From Liolophura sinensis (lineage: Eukaryota; Mollusca; Polyplacophora; Chitonida; Chitonidae), in the NCBI RefSeq assembly GCF_032854445.1, contig NC_088303.1, positions 20,713,501-20,777,500 on the forward strand: a stretch of DNA of 64,000 nucleotides, read 5' to 3'. The translations under genes were made by a program, and so were the position numbers. Positions 49,839 to 60,290 of this stretch are shown in pieces (the stretch's first letter is position 1; the number at the start of each line of letters is the position of its first letter). A model generated the notes under the pieces. That model was not told the DNA's origin, did no database searches, and saw nothing but the letters and a program-made list of their open reading frames with translations.

Positions 49839-52800
49839 AAAAAATTTTAAACAACCTTTATATTTCACGCAGGTAAACATTCAAGGTATAATAAATGGCG
49901 CAGCAATCTGTCTTTTGCTTTAACCATGTTGTGTGGTAGATCTTCGAGAACAATAGCGAACACAGGTGAGGAATAGGTCTGCGATGGTATTTGAGCTACC
50001 CACTAGTAATTTAGCATCAATATAAAGTCAGTAATGTGATTTACCACCTTTTCAAGGAGACGTTCAGTCAAATCCGTAATGCTTAACAAGTAATTGTGGG
50101 TCTGCGGGAAGTAGTTAGAGCTGACATTCGAGCTAATCCGAGGATTGTAGGCATTCCAGATGTTTACCATCGAGAAAGACAGACGACGTCCCAGCGAGAT
50201 GGCCCGAGCGTCTAATGAAATCCCTGCGCCCTTGCGCCCAGTCGATCAGATCAATTGAGTTTGGGCCCTAAGCCGGTATGCCTGGTACGGCAGCTGAACC
50301 CCACCCAAAAGGGGCAATTCCCCAGCGATCAATACGGCTTGCTTAATGTCTGCTTCATTAACGGGGCCTGATCTGAGCACTGGTTCGAAAAGCAGTTATT
50401 CCCCAGGCTGAACTTCTTCTATTGTTCAACTGTATAGCCTTGTCTATATAGGCCTACCTATAGACTGCACATACCAATGGATCTGTGCCGTTCATTTGAG
50501 AGAAATCCCATTTCGTTTCGCGCAATTTATCCGTGGAAACAGACATTCGTATACCAACCGTCAGCCAAAATGGATGTTCCAGACCAGCTATCACAAGGCC
50601 AATTCCCAAAACATTGGAAAAGACTTCTGTAAATATAACGTATTGTGCAGTATATTTAAAAAAACGGTGGAAAGATAAGGAGCAAAATTTACTGAGAACA
50701 AAGTTGCAGAGGATACAATGTAAGGGAGAATCAAAGCCTCGCTGTTCAAATGAAAATACAGCCAAGTACCTTTGCTCAATCTGCCAGACATGGGTCTGTT
50801 CATCAGAATATCACCAGGGTTACGTCCAAAAACATCTATTCACTTGTAAAATGAAATGATGATAACATTCACATTACAAAAGTCAATAGCTATACCGCCC
50901 ATATCTCGTCCTCATCCAACTATCATGGGGAATGACTGTGTTGTAAGACTTAATTTCTTACGCACACGCTGCCCGCTAAGAGCACTCCCAGTTCCCTGGA
51001 GAAATCCAAGGTTAACCCTGAGGAAACTTCCCGTGTTTTTAAGGCATGGTAATTTATTGACCGCCACCCCCCTCCCCAAGAGTGGTTCCTCCTCATGTCT
51101 TCGGATCCGTCGTTAATCGTGATTATCATTTTCCCCATTTCGTTCCGTTCATCGCGTCCATATCAAGATACATGCCTGGATACCATCATTTCAGTCCATA
51201 ACGATGATGAGAGTTAATTTTTTTGTCAAAATATCCCAAGTGATCGGGAAACCAGGAGCAATATCAATTCCAGTATGCTGTCGTATAATGCTGGTGACGG
51301 CTTGTTCTGGATCACAGCACGTGTCCGTCTCGTGTGATGGAAAAACGGGCGCACACATGGTGTGATGAAACAGCAGCTGTGACGGGCTCAACAAGTCAGA
51401 AAGGAATGACGCGTACAACTCGAGCAACAAGTCCAGCAGAAGAATAGAAATGCAAGCAAAGATATATGTTGCCTATAAATCCGGTATTATCTAACATAGA
51501 TCTAGCATCATATTTACATAAGGTTGGCAAGAGTTGCAGCTCGTTATTTGTTGTATATGGATGACCTTCTAATGGACAAGTACTTTGATACTGTTTTATA
51601 TTTCCCTGATTAGAACCATGTATCTAGAAATCGTTGTGTAGAAATAGTGTATATTTTCCTATAGTGCGATACAAGAGCATATCGGTGAAGAATTGCTGTC
51701 CCCATTGCTTTGGTTACGGCACAGGGCAGTTTGAGAGGAAATGTTGAACGTCTTAATCTCCGAATAAACACATCACAATTAATCTTTGATTTTTCTCCTT
51801 GAATATTCCCCTAGTTACGCCATAAAGGCAGCTTGGCACACAAGCTGTGTAATTTCAGTACCATACCTGGACAATTCTAAGCACGTTTCATCGATCAGAA
51901 AGGAGAAGAACCCATACTGTCTGTAACGAGGAACCTGTTCCGTGTTTAGTTAATCGGGCAATTCATCCTCTATTTATTACAGTCAAGTAGGTGGAATATA
52001 CAGTCTGTCTGAACATAAAACATTTTTCATGGGAATTTTCTTTTTTTATTCAATTATTTCTCCTATTGGTTATCGTGTCAACTAATCAGAACAGCCCAAA
52101 CTCTTGTAAGCAATTTTGTTGGAAAACATGCTCCCCTATTCTTTGTGAGTAATTTGCAATTTGAGATATACATTATTATAATAAACACGTGGATATCTCG
52201 TATAGAGTTACTTAAAACATGAAAACGTTTGTCATAAAACTTTGAAGAAATACAATGGTAGGTATATTCCTTTTAATGGGGCTAGAAATATTATAAAAAT
52301 AAAGAAGATTTAAGATTTAATTCATATCCCAACTATGGATATATTAATGTGAAGTGTTAGAACTACAACACTAATCCGGTACCAACACTGCTTTATTAAA
52401 TTTTCAGGCCAGTCTTTCTCATGTACAAAATTTGACATCGCAGGTTATAGGTAATGGATTACATTCACATACCATGGCGCATATTGGGACTTTTTTCTGA
52501 CATTGCAACTGTTTGTGAAATGAGAGTTTAGGTAATTCGTTTTCTCTCAAATAATATTGTTCCGTTGTCCAATTGCGATGTTTATTAATTATATCAACCT
52601 TCAGGAATTGCATAGACTAGCAATCTTTTTCTAAATAAATTTAGATCTCAGATAGGTAATCGAAACTGTGATGCAGAGAGTTTGTCCAATAGCTTCCTCG
52701 TTACAATCAGCAGTGACCCTACAACAAAGTGAAAAGGTCTGTCGAATACACCTGCACGATCAACTTCATACCTTACATGTCTACAGCGCAGATTTCTCCC

Positions 52801-53200
52801 AGTCCCGTAACGATTTAGCTGCGGTAGGTGCCAAATTCTTTAACATGGCTATTAAAATGGCGTAAAACATCAGACAAGTCAAATTAATACAAACATTATC
52901 GCAGTCTGAACTTTTCGGACATGGTGTGTCACATGATCAGCATTTCACCGGAAACACTGACTCCCAGTATGTACATGTACATGTATCATAGACATAAGGC
53001 TGATGCTTGTAGGCTCTTTACAAGACACTAGTAGTAGGTCATTTATCATTTGTTACACCTGCAGCATGGTTACCATGGTCACCTTAAATGCCATGGAGGC
53101 AACCAACTGGCTCTTCAGTTTTGTCATTTTATCTAAATCAGTATCCCTGTGTGCTAAGGGCTATAGGCCTACATTAGACCTTAGTATTAACTTGTTCGTT
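49839..53200. other. No gene recognised
   Basis: A plus-strand frame at 50533-50859 ends in a Cys/His-rich tail (CSICQTWVCSSEYHQ) that faintly recalls piggyBac-type C-terminal fingers. It overlaps a minus-strand frame of similar length, so I do not annotate it as a gene. Confidence 0.45.
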
Positions 53201-53337
53201 GCAGCAACCTGCGGATGGTCGTGGGTTTCCCCCAGGCTGTGTCGGGTTTCCCCGGGGTTAATGCTGGCCGACGTGGCATAAATGAAACATTCTTGAGTGC
53301 AGCGTAAAACACCAGTAAAATAAATAAATAAATAAAT
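53201..53337 (+). mobile_element. SINE type A, 5'-truncated
   Basis: Begins at GCAGCAACCTGCGGATGGTC and ends with the 3' domain and a clean tail of AAATAAATAAATAAATAAAT. The long uninterrupted tail suggests one of the younger copies here. Confidence 0.75.
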
Positions 53338-54252
53338 CAACTTATTCGCATTAGGCCTACCCACAAGACGTTCCTCTGCTACTATACAACCGCTATGAAT
53401 TTTGATCCTAACCCTAGAAGAGCACATCCTTATAGTGACCAGACCGTTCAAACGGCTTTACATGAATAACTTTCCAGTTTTAAGTTTGGCGTTCTTAAAT
53501 GTTTGCTGATTCAGAAGCAATTGATGAAAAAGCATCAAATGTAGCGCTGTGTAAATTGATGTAGTGCTCTAACTGTAGAAGCAATGCTAGCAAAAGTTCA
53601 TTATCAAGCCCCTGTTAAATTCAAGTGATTCAAACGCTTGTATTGAAAAGTCAACATTTCCCCTAACAGAATGAAAAATGTGTTCTAATCAAGAAATTGA
53701 ATCTTGAATGAAGTCTATGCAACATGAATATGGCCTAGGTGTTATTTTATTTTATGTTAAAATTATAGGCGGTTTTTTTGTTTTTCGTTCAGTGGACGTG
53801 ATTGCTCAACATATCCCGCGAATGCAGAAGGTTCCAAACTGTAAAAATCAATCATACTCGATGGTACATTCTTTACTGTCACACTGGAGTGCCTGTGAAC
53901 TACATGTACGTCTTGATTTTATGAGTTACCGGTATACAATGATACAAAAAGATTGCATCACGTAATATGGAAAAGAACAAAAATACTCCGGGGGGTTAAC
54001 CAGCTTGTAGCCGTATGGCAATGTTGCCCATTCTTTGGTTTGTGTGTCTGTATTACGACTCATAATGACGTCAGCCGAGATATGGAAGTCAAGTCGGTTC
54101 CGCCATTCGCATATCAAGAGCGCTCCATGTATGCAGCCTTAGAACAAATTAATTCTGTGATGACCTGGAGTCTATACAACCAGCTATTCGAACTATTTTA
54201 GACGTTTATTATCGCGGATTAATATCTCAGCCTTTGTTTTAATATTTAATCT

Positions 54253-54430
54253 TCAGGGCTGTTCGCTCTCCACTTGATACATCTCTCCACAACTACAAGT
54301 GGCGGGGAGTGATTCTGTGCCGTCCGCCAGGCATCTTGGAGGGCTATAATTTGACTGATCTCGTGTGGTACCCGAGCAAACACGGCCAAGGCATCTCAGC
54401 AAACAGCAGGATTTAGTAGATCTCGGAGGA
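54253..54430 (-). CDS. Candidate cysteine-rich terminal exon
   Basis: On the minus strand an acceptor-like site (CCGTGTCTTCGCCAG) at about 54431 opens into 58 codons. The segment holds seven cysteines, including KSCCLLRCLGRVC and ATCSCGEMYQV, and ends in a stop at 54253. An AATAAA signal follows at 54210-54205. The Cys pattern would suit a small secreted domain, but I recognise no family and no upstream exon was found. Chance is possible. Confidence 0.22.
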
Positions 54431-55350
54431 CTGGCGAAGACACGGAAGGTCAAGTTCCGAGGTTGATTTCCAATAATTTTGTTATCGTGTTAGATTTTGA
54501 AAATCTTCTGGCCGAGTTTGCCAAAGCCAGACTTTTCATCCTCCAAACACACAAGAGTTCACTTACCCGCCAGGCCGATGAAGGGCGATGTTTGCACAAG
54601 CGTTTTCCATCTCGAAACGCGCGGTTTTGCGAGTCAAGTTAACATTGATTTAGAGCCCAAAGAACACTCGCAGACTATCAAATTCGAGCTTTACTAGATT
54701 TGGAAAATTTGTGGAAGTGTTTTTGCCGTCGTAGGCAGACGGCTTGCGCTGTTTACCAACATTGATTGGCAGCGGCATAGTGACAGAGAACACGTTTATT
54801 TGATACGTCGAGTATTCGGTAGAAAATTAATTCCCATAAAAACGTCGCTTCTTCCTGGGATATTAATAATTCTAAGCACGCCTTCAGATGAAAAGAAATT
54901 ATCGCTCCAAAGAAAGCTAATATCCGTGTTTAAGTGGGAGCTGTTAACTAGTGAAATTAACTTATGTTCTGGCAATATGTTTTCAGATAGTCCCAATGTA
55001 GGCCCTACGTAGTACTGGTATAAGAAATATACAGCAGTGCAATAAGTACTGGTATAGAATGGCACAGACTCCTACCCAGACTTATTTTTCACTCACTGGT
55101 GTTAAAATAGACTACCAATCCAAATCTGCAGGATGTAGCATACATTATTAAGCCGTATATCCATCAATGTAATTACGGTCTGTATGACCGAAGAGAGTTA
55201 AATTTTCCCGCTAATACTTAGTATGATCCATCAAGTAATATGAAATACAGAACCATACACAAAGGTTGCCAGAATCTAAAATGGTGTTTAGTGACGTGTT
55301 AATTAACAAGTCACAGAAAATGTTTCCTAGTGGCAAGGGCAGCATGCATG

Positions 55351-55547
55351 CTCTCTAAAAACATTTATGTACGAATTCCCACATCCACAATGGCATGTGT
55401 ATCAGCGGTACACACATAAGTACACAAGTCACTGTGGACGTGTTACATGAATTACACAATTTGTGTACTGCTGGTACACAAAATTATGTGGATGTGCATT
55501 TTTGCCATAACACTGTGTACCACCAGTATACAGGAGTTTTTAGAGAG
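55351..55547. mobile_element. Inverted-repeat element with three internal dyads, 197 bp
   Basis: Terminal inverted repeats CTCTCTAAAAAC (55351-55362) and GTTTTTAGAGAG (55536-55547) are perfect over 12 bp. Inside, three palindrome-like units occur: GTGTATCAGCGGTACACAC, GTGTACTGCTGGTACACA and GTGTACCACCAGTATAC. Probably a MITE. Confidence 0.65.
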
Positions 55548-55700
55548 TACTGTCTTTGTATATCTACATTTCGGTTTATGCTGATCACAGGGTTTCTTTC
55601 CAGAAGGCTCGTTGATGTAAGATCATATTATACCATGTTGAAATCACAGCATCAGTTCTCTTGCATGTATGTACATCTTCTATTCATGTAAGGGGATACA

Positions 55701-55750
55701 TTCCTCCCACCATGATGCTGGCCACTAATCAAATAAATAAAAAAATAAGA
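55701..55750 (+). mobile_element. SINE type A fragment
   Basis: Only TTCCTCCCACCATGATGCTG plus GGCCACTAATCAAATAAATA remains; the shared 3' domain is deleted between them. Confidence 0.55.
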
Positions 55751-56439
55751 GTATACAACTTATACAGGCTGGAGACGTAGTTGATCAATACTACTGAAGG
55801 CGTTACGTCGACATAACAGTAACGTGTATATATGTTATACATTACACCCTATGCCGTCAAATTCCGCATTTAGGCGTTATGAGACAACATTTTATTAGGA
55901 TTTTGCTTACATTTGGACTAAACTACATTGAAATGAAAAAAAAAGCATTCATGATTTTGGTTTTGGTGTAACATGAATCGTTTTTCTTAATGCGAGTATA
56001 GTGATAAACTCATCTTATACAGCTAAGGTGCGTCGTGTACATGTAACGTGTATCCAAAAGATACTTTAGTTGTATCGTCATGATGAATTGCTTTTGAGAT
56101 ACAGTAATGATCTATATAAACTGTGAAATAATATTACTAATGCATCAAAATGTCGATTTCCTAACCTTCAAACCATGCATATTACGGTATAAAGTTACAT
56201 TTTGGCTTCAGCCAAGCATTACTTGTATCGGTTTAGGTTACTTGGCTATCAAGGGCATATCCCTAGATTTCATGTGGAAAAGGCTAAGCCTCCCAACCAA
56301 TGATGTATTAAAGTCCTTATCTGAACTCAGACTGCGACCTCGGATAAAATCTTAAGCTGTTCCACTTTCCCAGAAAGGATTTGACCAACCGCACTTTGTT
56401 TAATCGGTTCCCCACTAAAATCCGGGAGGAATGTTGATG

Positions 56440-56562
56440 TTTGACATATATGTGCGAGGTTGAATAGTTGTCACACGTAACGCTGGCGATACATATGGGC
56501 GAGGTAGAAAAGTTGTTACACGTAACGACGGCCATACATATGGGCGAGGTTGAAAAGTTATT
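56440..56562. repeat. 45-bp tandem repeat, 2.6 units
   Basis: GCGAGGTTGAA with ACACGTAACG and ATACATATGG recurs at 56454, 56499 and 56544. Confidence 0.8.
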
Positions 56563-56901
56563 GAAGGAGACAATTTCAATCAGAATTAAATATTTAAAAA
56601 AAAATTGTTATATTGACTAGTCCGGGTATTTGTTTTATCAAACCGTGCATATCTACAATGATAATATACAATTGTTATACACGCAGTCAAGTGTATCAGG
56701 TTAAGGTCCGTGGCTTCCATACAGACAGACATTTCTCCCTCTTCCCCCGTACCCACCATGTCCCCGCACCAACACAGCCTCCCGGACAATAAGTCTAAGG
56801 GAATGAACTCCTATTACGATTACAGTGTTTCCAGGCATTCAGACACAAAGTTATCGCCCTTTATACCAAACTAAGGGCATGTAACTCGTCAATGGAGCGC
56901 A

Positions 56902-56930
56902 ATGATGTGGAATATTGAACTCCACATCAT
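56902..56930. repeat. Short perfect inverted repeat
   Basis: Arms ATGATGTGGA and TCCACATCAT, 10 bp each, with a 9-base loop. No T-run follows, and its role is unknown. Confidence 0.5.
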
Positions 56931-57216
56931 GTTACTGCACCTTTGATTGCCATTTGCACCTCTGCAGCTCTCGCGCTGCGATGAACATGAACAACGTTGT
57001 CTATATATGAAATCTATACACTGAATCTATACACTGTCATATTCTGCACAACCTGTTAAACAGTAAAGTTCCACACACTTTACGAACAATTTCATTGTTT
57101 GCGCCCTTAAAAAAATAGTCTGTCGTACAGGAGTTAAAAAGATTTCTCTGAGTGGATCATATGGAGAATAATCTCCAACAATGCTTTTGTCAACCGTTCT
57201 TTGATGAAATGTACAA

Positions 57217-57265
57217 CCGTACGTGGGAAGATCTGTCAGCAGCCTGTGTATGGTCGTGGGTTTCA
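57217..57265 (+). mobile_element. SINE type A body fragment
   Basis: Keeps CCGTACGTGGGAAGATCTG and TATGGTCGTGGGTTTC only. Head, 3' domain and tail are absent. Confidence 0.5.
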
Positions 57266-57491
57266 ACACAATCAACTGGAAGTTAAGGATATCAGTAAAA
57301 CAAATGTATCGGTGCAGTGTATTGACTGACAAAAGAATACCGGTATACCAGACTTCTCTTATTTAACCAAACTGTTTCACTCTTGCTTCAAATTGTCATC
57401 ATGTTGTTCCGAAGAGTTTGATATCTATCAAAGTAAATCATTTTATATTGTTTATTTTATGAGATATTAAGTGAAGCATATTTACAGCATA

Positions 57492-57508
57492 CCCCCCCCC
57501 CCCCCCCT
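57492..57508. repeat. Poly-C tract
   Basis: Sixteen or so consecutive C's, a likely length-variable site. Confidence 0.9.
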
Positions 57509-57627
57509 CCAAATTACAGCCACTGAGGCGATCAGGAGTTAGATGGATAACTGATTAGGCCTACATCAAAATTCAAAAACTTTTCATATGACGTCATATG
57601 TCGAGCTTATAAAGTTTCTTAACAGAT

Positions 57628-57675
57628 TTAATTTATGTATTTATTTGATTGATGTTTTACACCGTTCTTAAGTTA
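57628..57675 (-). mobile_element. SINE type A tail fragment
   Basis: The TTTATGTATTTATTTGATTG stretch followed by ATGTTTTACACCGTTCTTAA matches the reverse complement of the type A tail and 3' domain. The rest is missing. Confidence 0.55.
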
Positions 57676-57997
57676 ACGGATTTGAATGACTATTTAAATT
57701 TTGTGTAATTAGTATTGCTCTATATGCATCTCAAATTTCAGTAGGTTCATTGATTCAAGGTTTTGCTCGAAACCCAATACGGGCCTATGGCCGCCAAACT
57801 AAATGACCTAGAAGAACAAATTTCAACACCCATAAAAAAGGTTTCCGCGGGAATGTTGCTTCCAAATTCCAAACAAATGCGATTTGCAGACCTCTACAAA
57901 AACCACAGAAAACAGTGTTCAAAAAGAAAAAAAATTGGTATTACGAGAAAGAACAACATATATAGGTTTCCAGCTTCCAAGCTACACACAAGGAACC

Positions 57998-58344
57998 GGC
58001 CCTGATAGCACAGTTGGTAGCGTCCGCTTCGGGAGGCAGTAGACCAGAGTTATTCCTGGGTCAGGTCACATCTATGACCTGAAACGAGGAAGCTTCGCTT
58101 GGAGTTCAGCATCAAGGGGATCAAGCGGGTGCAACGACTGGTTGACCCGTAGCAGTACAATGGGCGGGGCGACTAACTTGTTTTCGGAAAGTCGTCTCAG
58201 TGAAGCAGCACTAGATAAAAGAGCAGTGGAAATCCGTCCTGCAACAAAAAGACATAACATGCACTCTAAGGACCCTTCGTCGTCATATGACTGAAAAATT
58301 GTTAAGTAAGAGGTTAAACAGCAAACACTCACTCACTCAATCAC
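57998..58344 (+). mobile_element. SINE type B, near full length
   Basis: A tRNA-like head starts near 57998. TAGCACAGTTGG at 58006-58017 is an exact match to the box A consensus TRGCNNAGYNGG, and a degraded box B lies near 58050. A body of about 200 bp follows, then the shared 3' domain (ATATGACTGAAAAATTGTTA at about 58286, then AGAGGTTAAAC) and an (ACTC)n tail at 58325-58340. The flanks ACACAAGGAAC and ACACGAGCAAC may be a worn target-site duplication. I recall this body-and-tail type as common in molluscs. Confidence 0.75.
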
Positions 58345-60202
58345 ACGAGCAACTGCTTCTGGTGTTGACAACAGGTGTACAGGATTTGAAAACTGTTTAC
58401 GTTGTTTTTTATTATACGCATTGACTTACTAGTAGTAAATCAGTTTGAAAGTCTTTGACGTGACTCCTCTTGCTAAATCAACGCATTAAATTTAGACGCA
58501 ATCGGAAATTTTTTAATGCACACTATAAAAATACTCTAATTTTGGATGAACAAACTTGTTCGCTTACATTGAAAAGTTTACACTGTATACATGAGTTTGT
58601 ATTCTGCAATACAGGTCAAATGCTTATAACCCCATTTCACGCACCATATAGATACGTAACTGCTCCCAGCGCGAAAGTATACATGTCGGCCTATGTATTA
58701 GTGTACGTGACGGCTTATAGGCCAGTATATATACAAATTATCATATTTAATCAGCACATAACTAGTGTGTTGTAGGGGGAAGGTGGTGGTAGTTGGGGTG
58801 GCTGTTATTATTGACGTTTTTCAGCCCTGTCATTAAATATGATTTAGGCCTACGCCACGACTTAACGTACATTACTTCTTTACTAAATCGATCATTGTGC
58901 ACCGAATAAAAAAATTAAAAAAAAAATTAGATTGCAATCTGTTGCATGTAGGCTACTGTATCGGTAAAACAAATTATGTCACCTGTCTACCGTGGAAAAT
59001 CATTCGGCATTTTTGTACAAACTTTGCTACAGATGGCGAAAGGTAGTGAGCGACGCATGCGCTGTAAGGAGTATGAAACTTTACCTGAGACTGAAAAGCT
59101 ACGAACTCCAATGACAATATACAATTTGCGTTAAAGGGCGGTGTATTTGCTGCAAAACCACCACAAATGACTCACACATTCCTCAACGTTAGTCTATTTA
59201 TAGGCATAGGGCCTATAGCTGTGACCAGTTACCTTCCCTCCACCCTCCCCCCCCACCCAGACCGTGCAACTAGTTTGATATTTCTGCGTTCTACATTTTT
59301 AGAACATAAAGTATATATACCGTAAAAAGAAAAACAGTGATTGTGAGAGTAAGTGGTTGTTTCGCTGTGAATGGTTTTTATTAACATAGGCCTAAACCGG
59401 AATGATTTTCTTCGTATGCATAGAAGCATTATGTTTCATGGCATAAGTTATGAATGTTTTAGACATGTTCATACCCGAATGTAGAATCATTCAGTCAAGC
59501 TTGAAGTTCAAATAGCGGTACGCCCACGACACATATAAATTATCAAATAGGCCTGTAGGGGCCTACATAGGCCTATATACTTACGTGACACCAATGTAGA
59601 CCAAATGTATATTGGCCTATATAGGCCTAAAAAGTCTTAAATAACCTATATCACCATGTTCATGATTCACATACATTATTATACAAAGTCACCATTTAAC
59701 CAAATTTAATTTACGGCAAAGTTATATTTATTGTAAAACGTGGAATAAAACCTATGGATGTGTATATAAAAGGGACCACCGGCATCTAAAACACCTAGGT
59801 CTACATGTAGGCCCTTATGTTCAGTTGTTTATATCTAAAAAGCCTTTCAGAGTCAGTTACTTAACCCTGACTCAGAAAGAGTTTATGAGATCTCAAATTT
59901 TCTCCCAGGGTAAACATTTTTTGTAAACCTGTATATGAAAATAGAGAAGAGTTTATCCACAACTTATATAATGTATCCAACTTGCAAACGCAGAGGAAAA
60001 GATCAATATGTACAGAGTTGCTCCCCTTTCTGTGTACATCTTCTGTGCTAAATTTGGACAAACATGCGCACTCTGCTTCTGTCATAATTCTGCCTTGAGG
60101 CAATATTATTTAATTTTAACCTAACGATGTATTTTATATGGTTAATGAATGATGTGTGAATCTACATCGACTATGCTTTGAATGTGCCTCGTGCTCTGAA
60201 CG
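58345..60202. other. Upstream region of the 60-kb gene, rich in AGGCCTA motifs
   Basis: From 58840 to 59830 the palindrome-like AGGCCT/TAGGCCTA recurs many times, densest at 59540-59640. A 33-codon frame starts at ATGGCGAAAGG (59033) over an NRF1-like site. No TATA box is tied to the gene start. Confidence 0.45.
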
Positions 60203-60290
60203 ATGACATCGAAAGTAGTGTACTTCGTTGTCGACGGGAAGAACGAACAAGCTGAGTTCGACCAAGATGACAGCCCCGATGAGGTCCGAG
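60203..60290 (+). CDS. Exon 1 of the 60-64 kb gene (coding part)
   Basis: Encodes residues 1-29 plus one base of codon 30. It starts [13 protein letters not shown] and ends in acidic sequence ([10 protein letters not shown]). The donor is CCGAG|GTAGGC. The exon is more GC-rich than its surroundings. Upstream (60100-60202) is AT-rich with no clear TATA box in the usual place, so the 5' UTR and start site are not defined. The opposite strand also has open frames here, but only the plus strand joins to the later exons. Intron 1 is 60291-61924. Confidence 0.8.

Noticed and set aside
50533-50859. Frame ending in a Cys/His-rich tail that recalls the C-terminal finger of piggyBac transposases
   Set aside because: Cysteine spacing is incomplete, no transposase core lies upstream, and a frame of similar length runs on the opposite strand.
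57787-58005. Lys-rich frame MAAKLNDLEEQISTPIKKV upstream of the type B SINE
   Set aside because: Low complexity, no family, and it runs into the SINE head before stopping.
59033-59134. 33-codon frame MAKGSERRMRCKEYETL upstream of the 60-kb gene
   Set aside because: Too short to judge, and no donor joins it in frame to exon 1; could be an upstream ORF if the transcript starts earlier.
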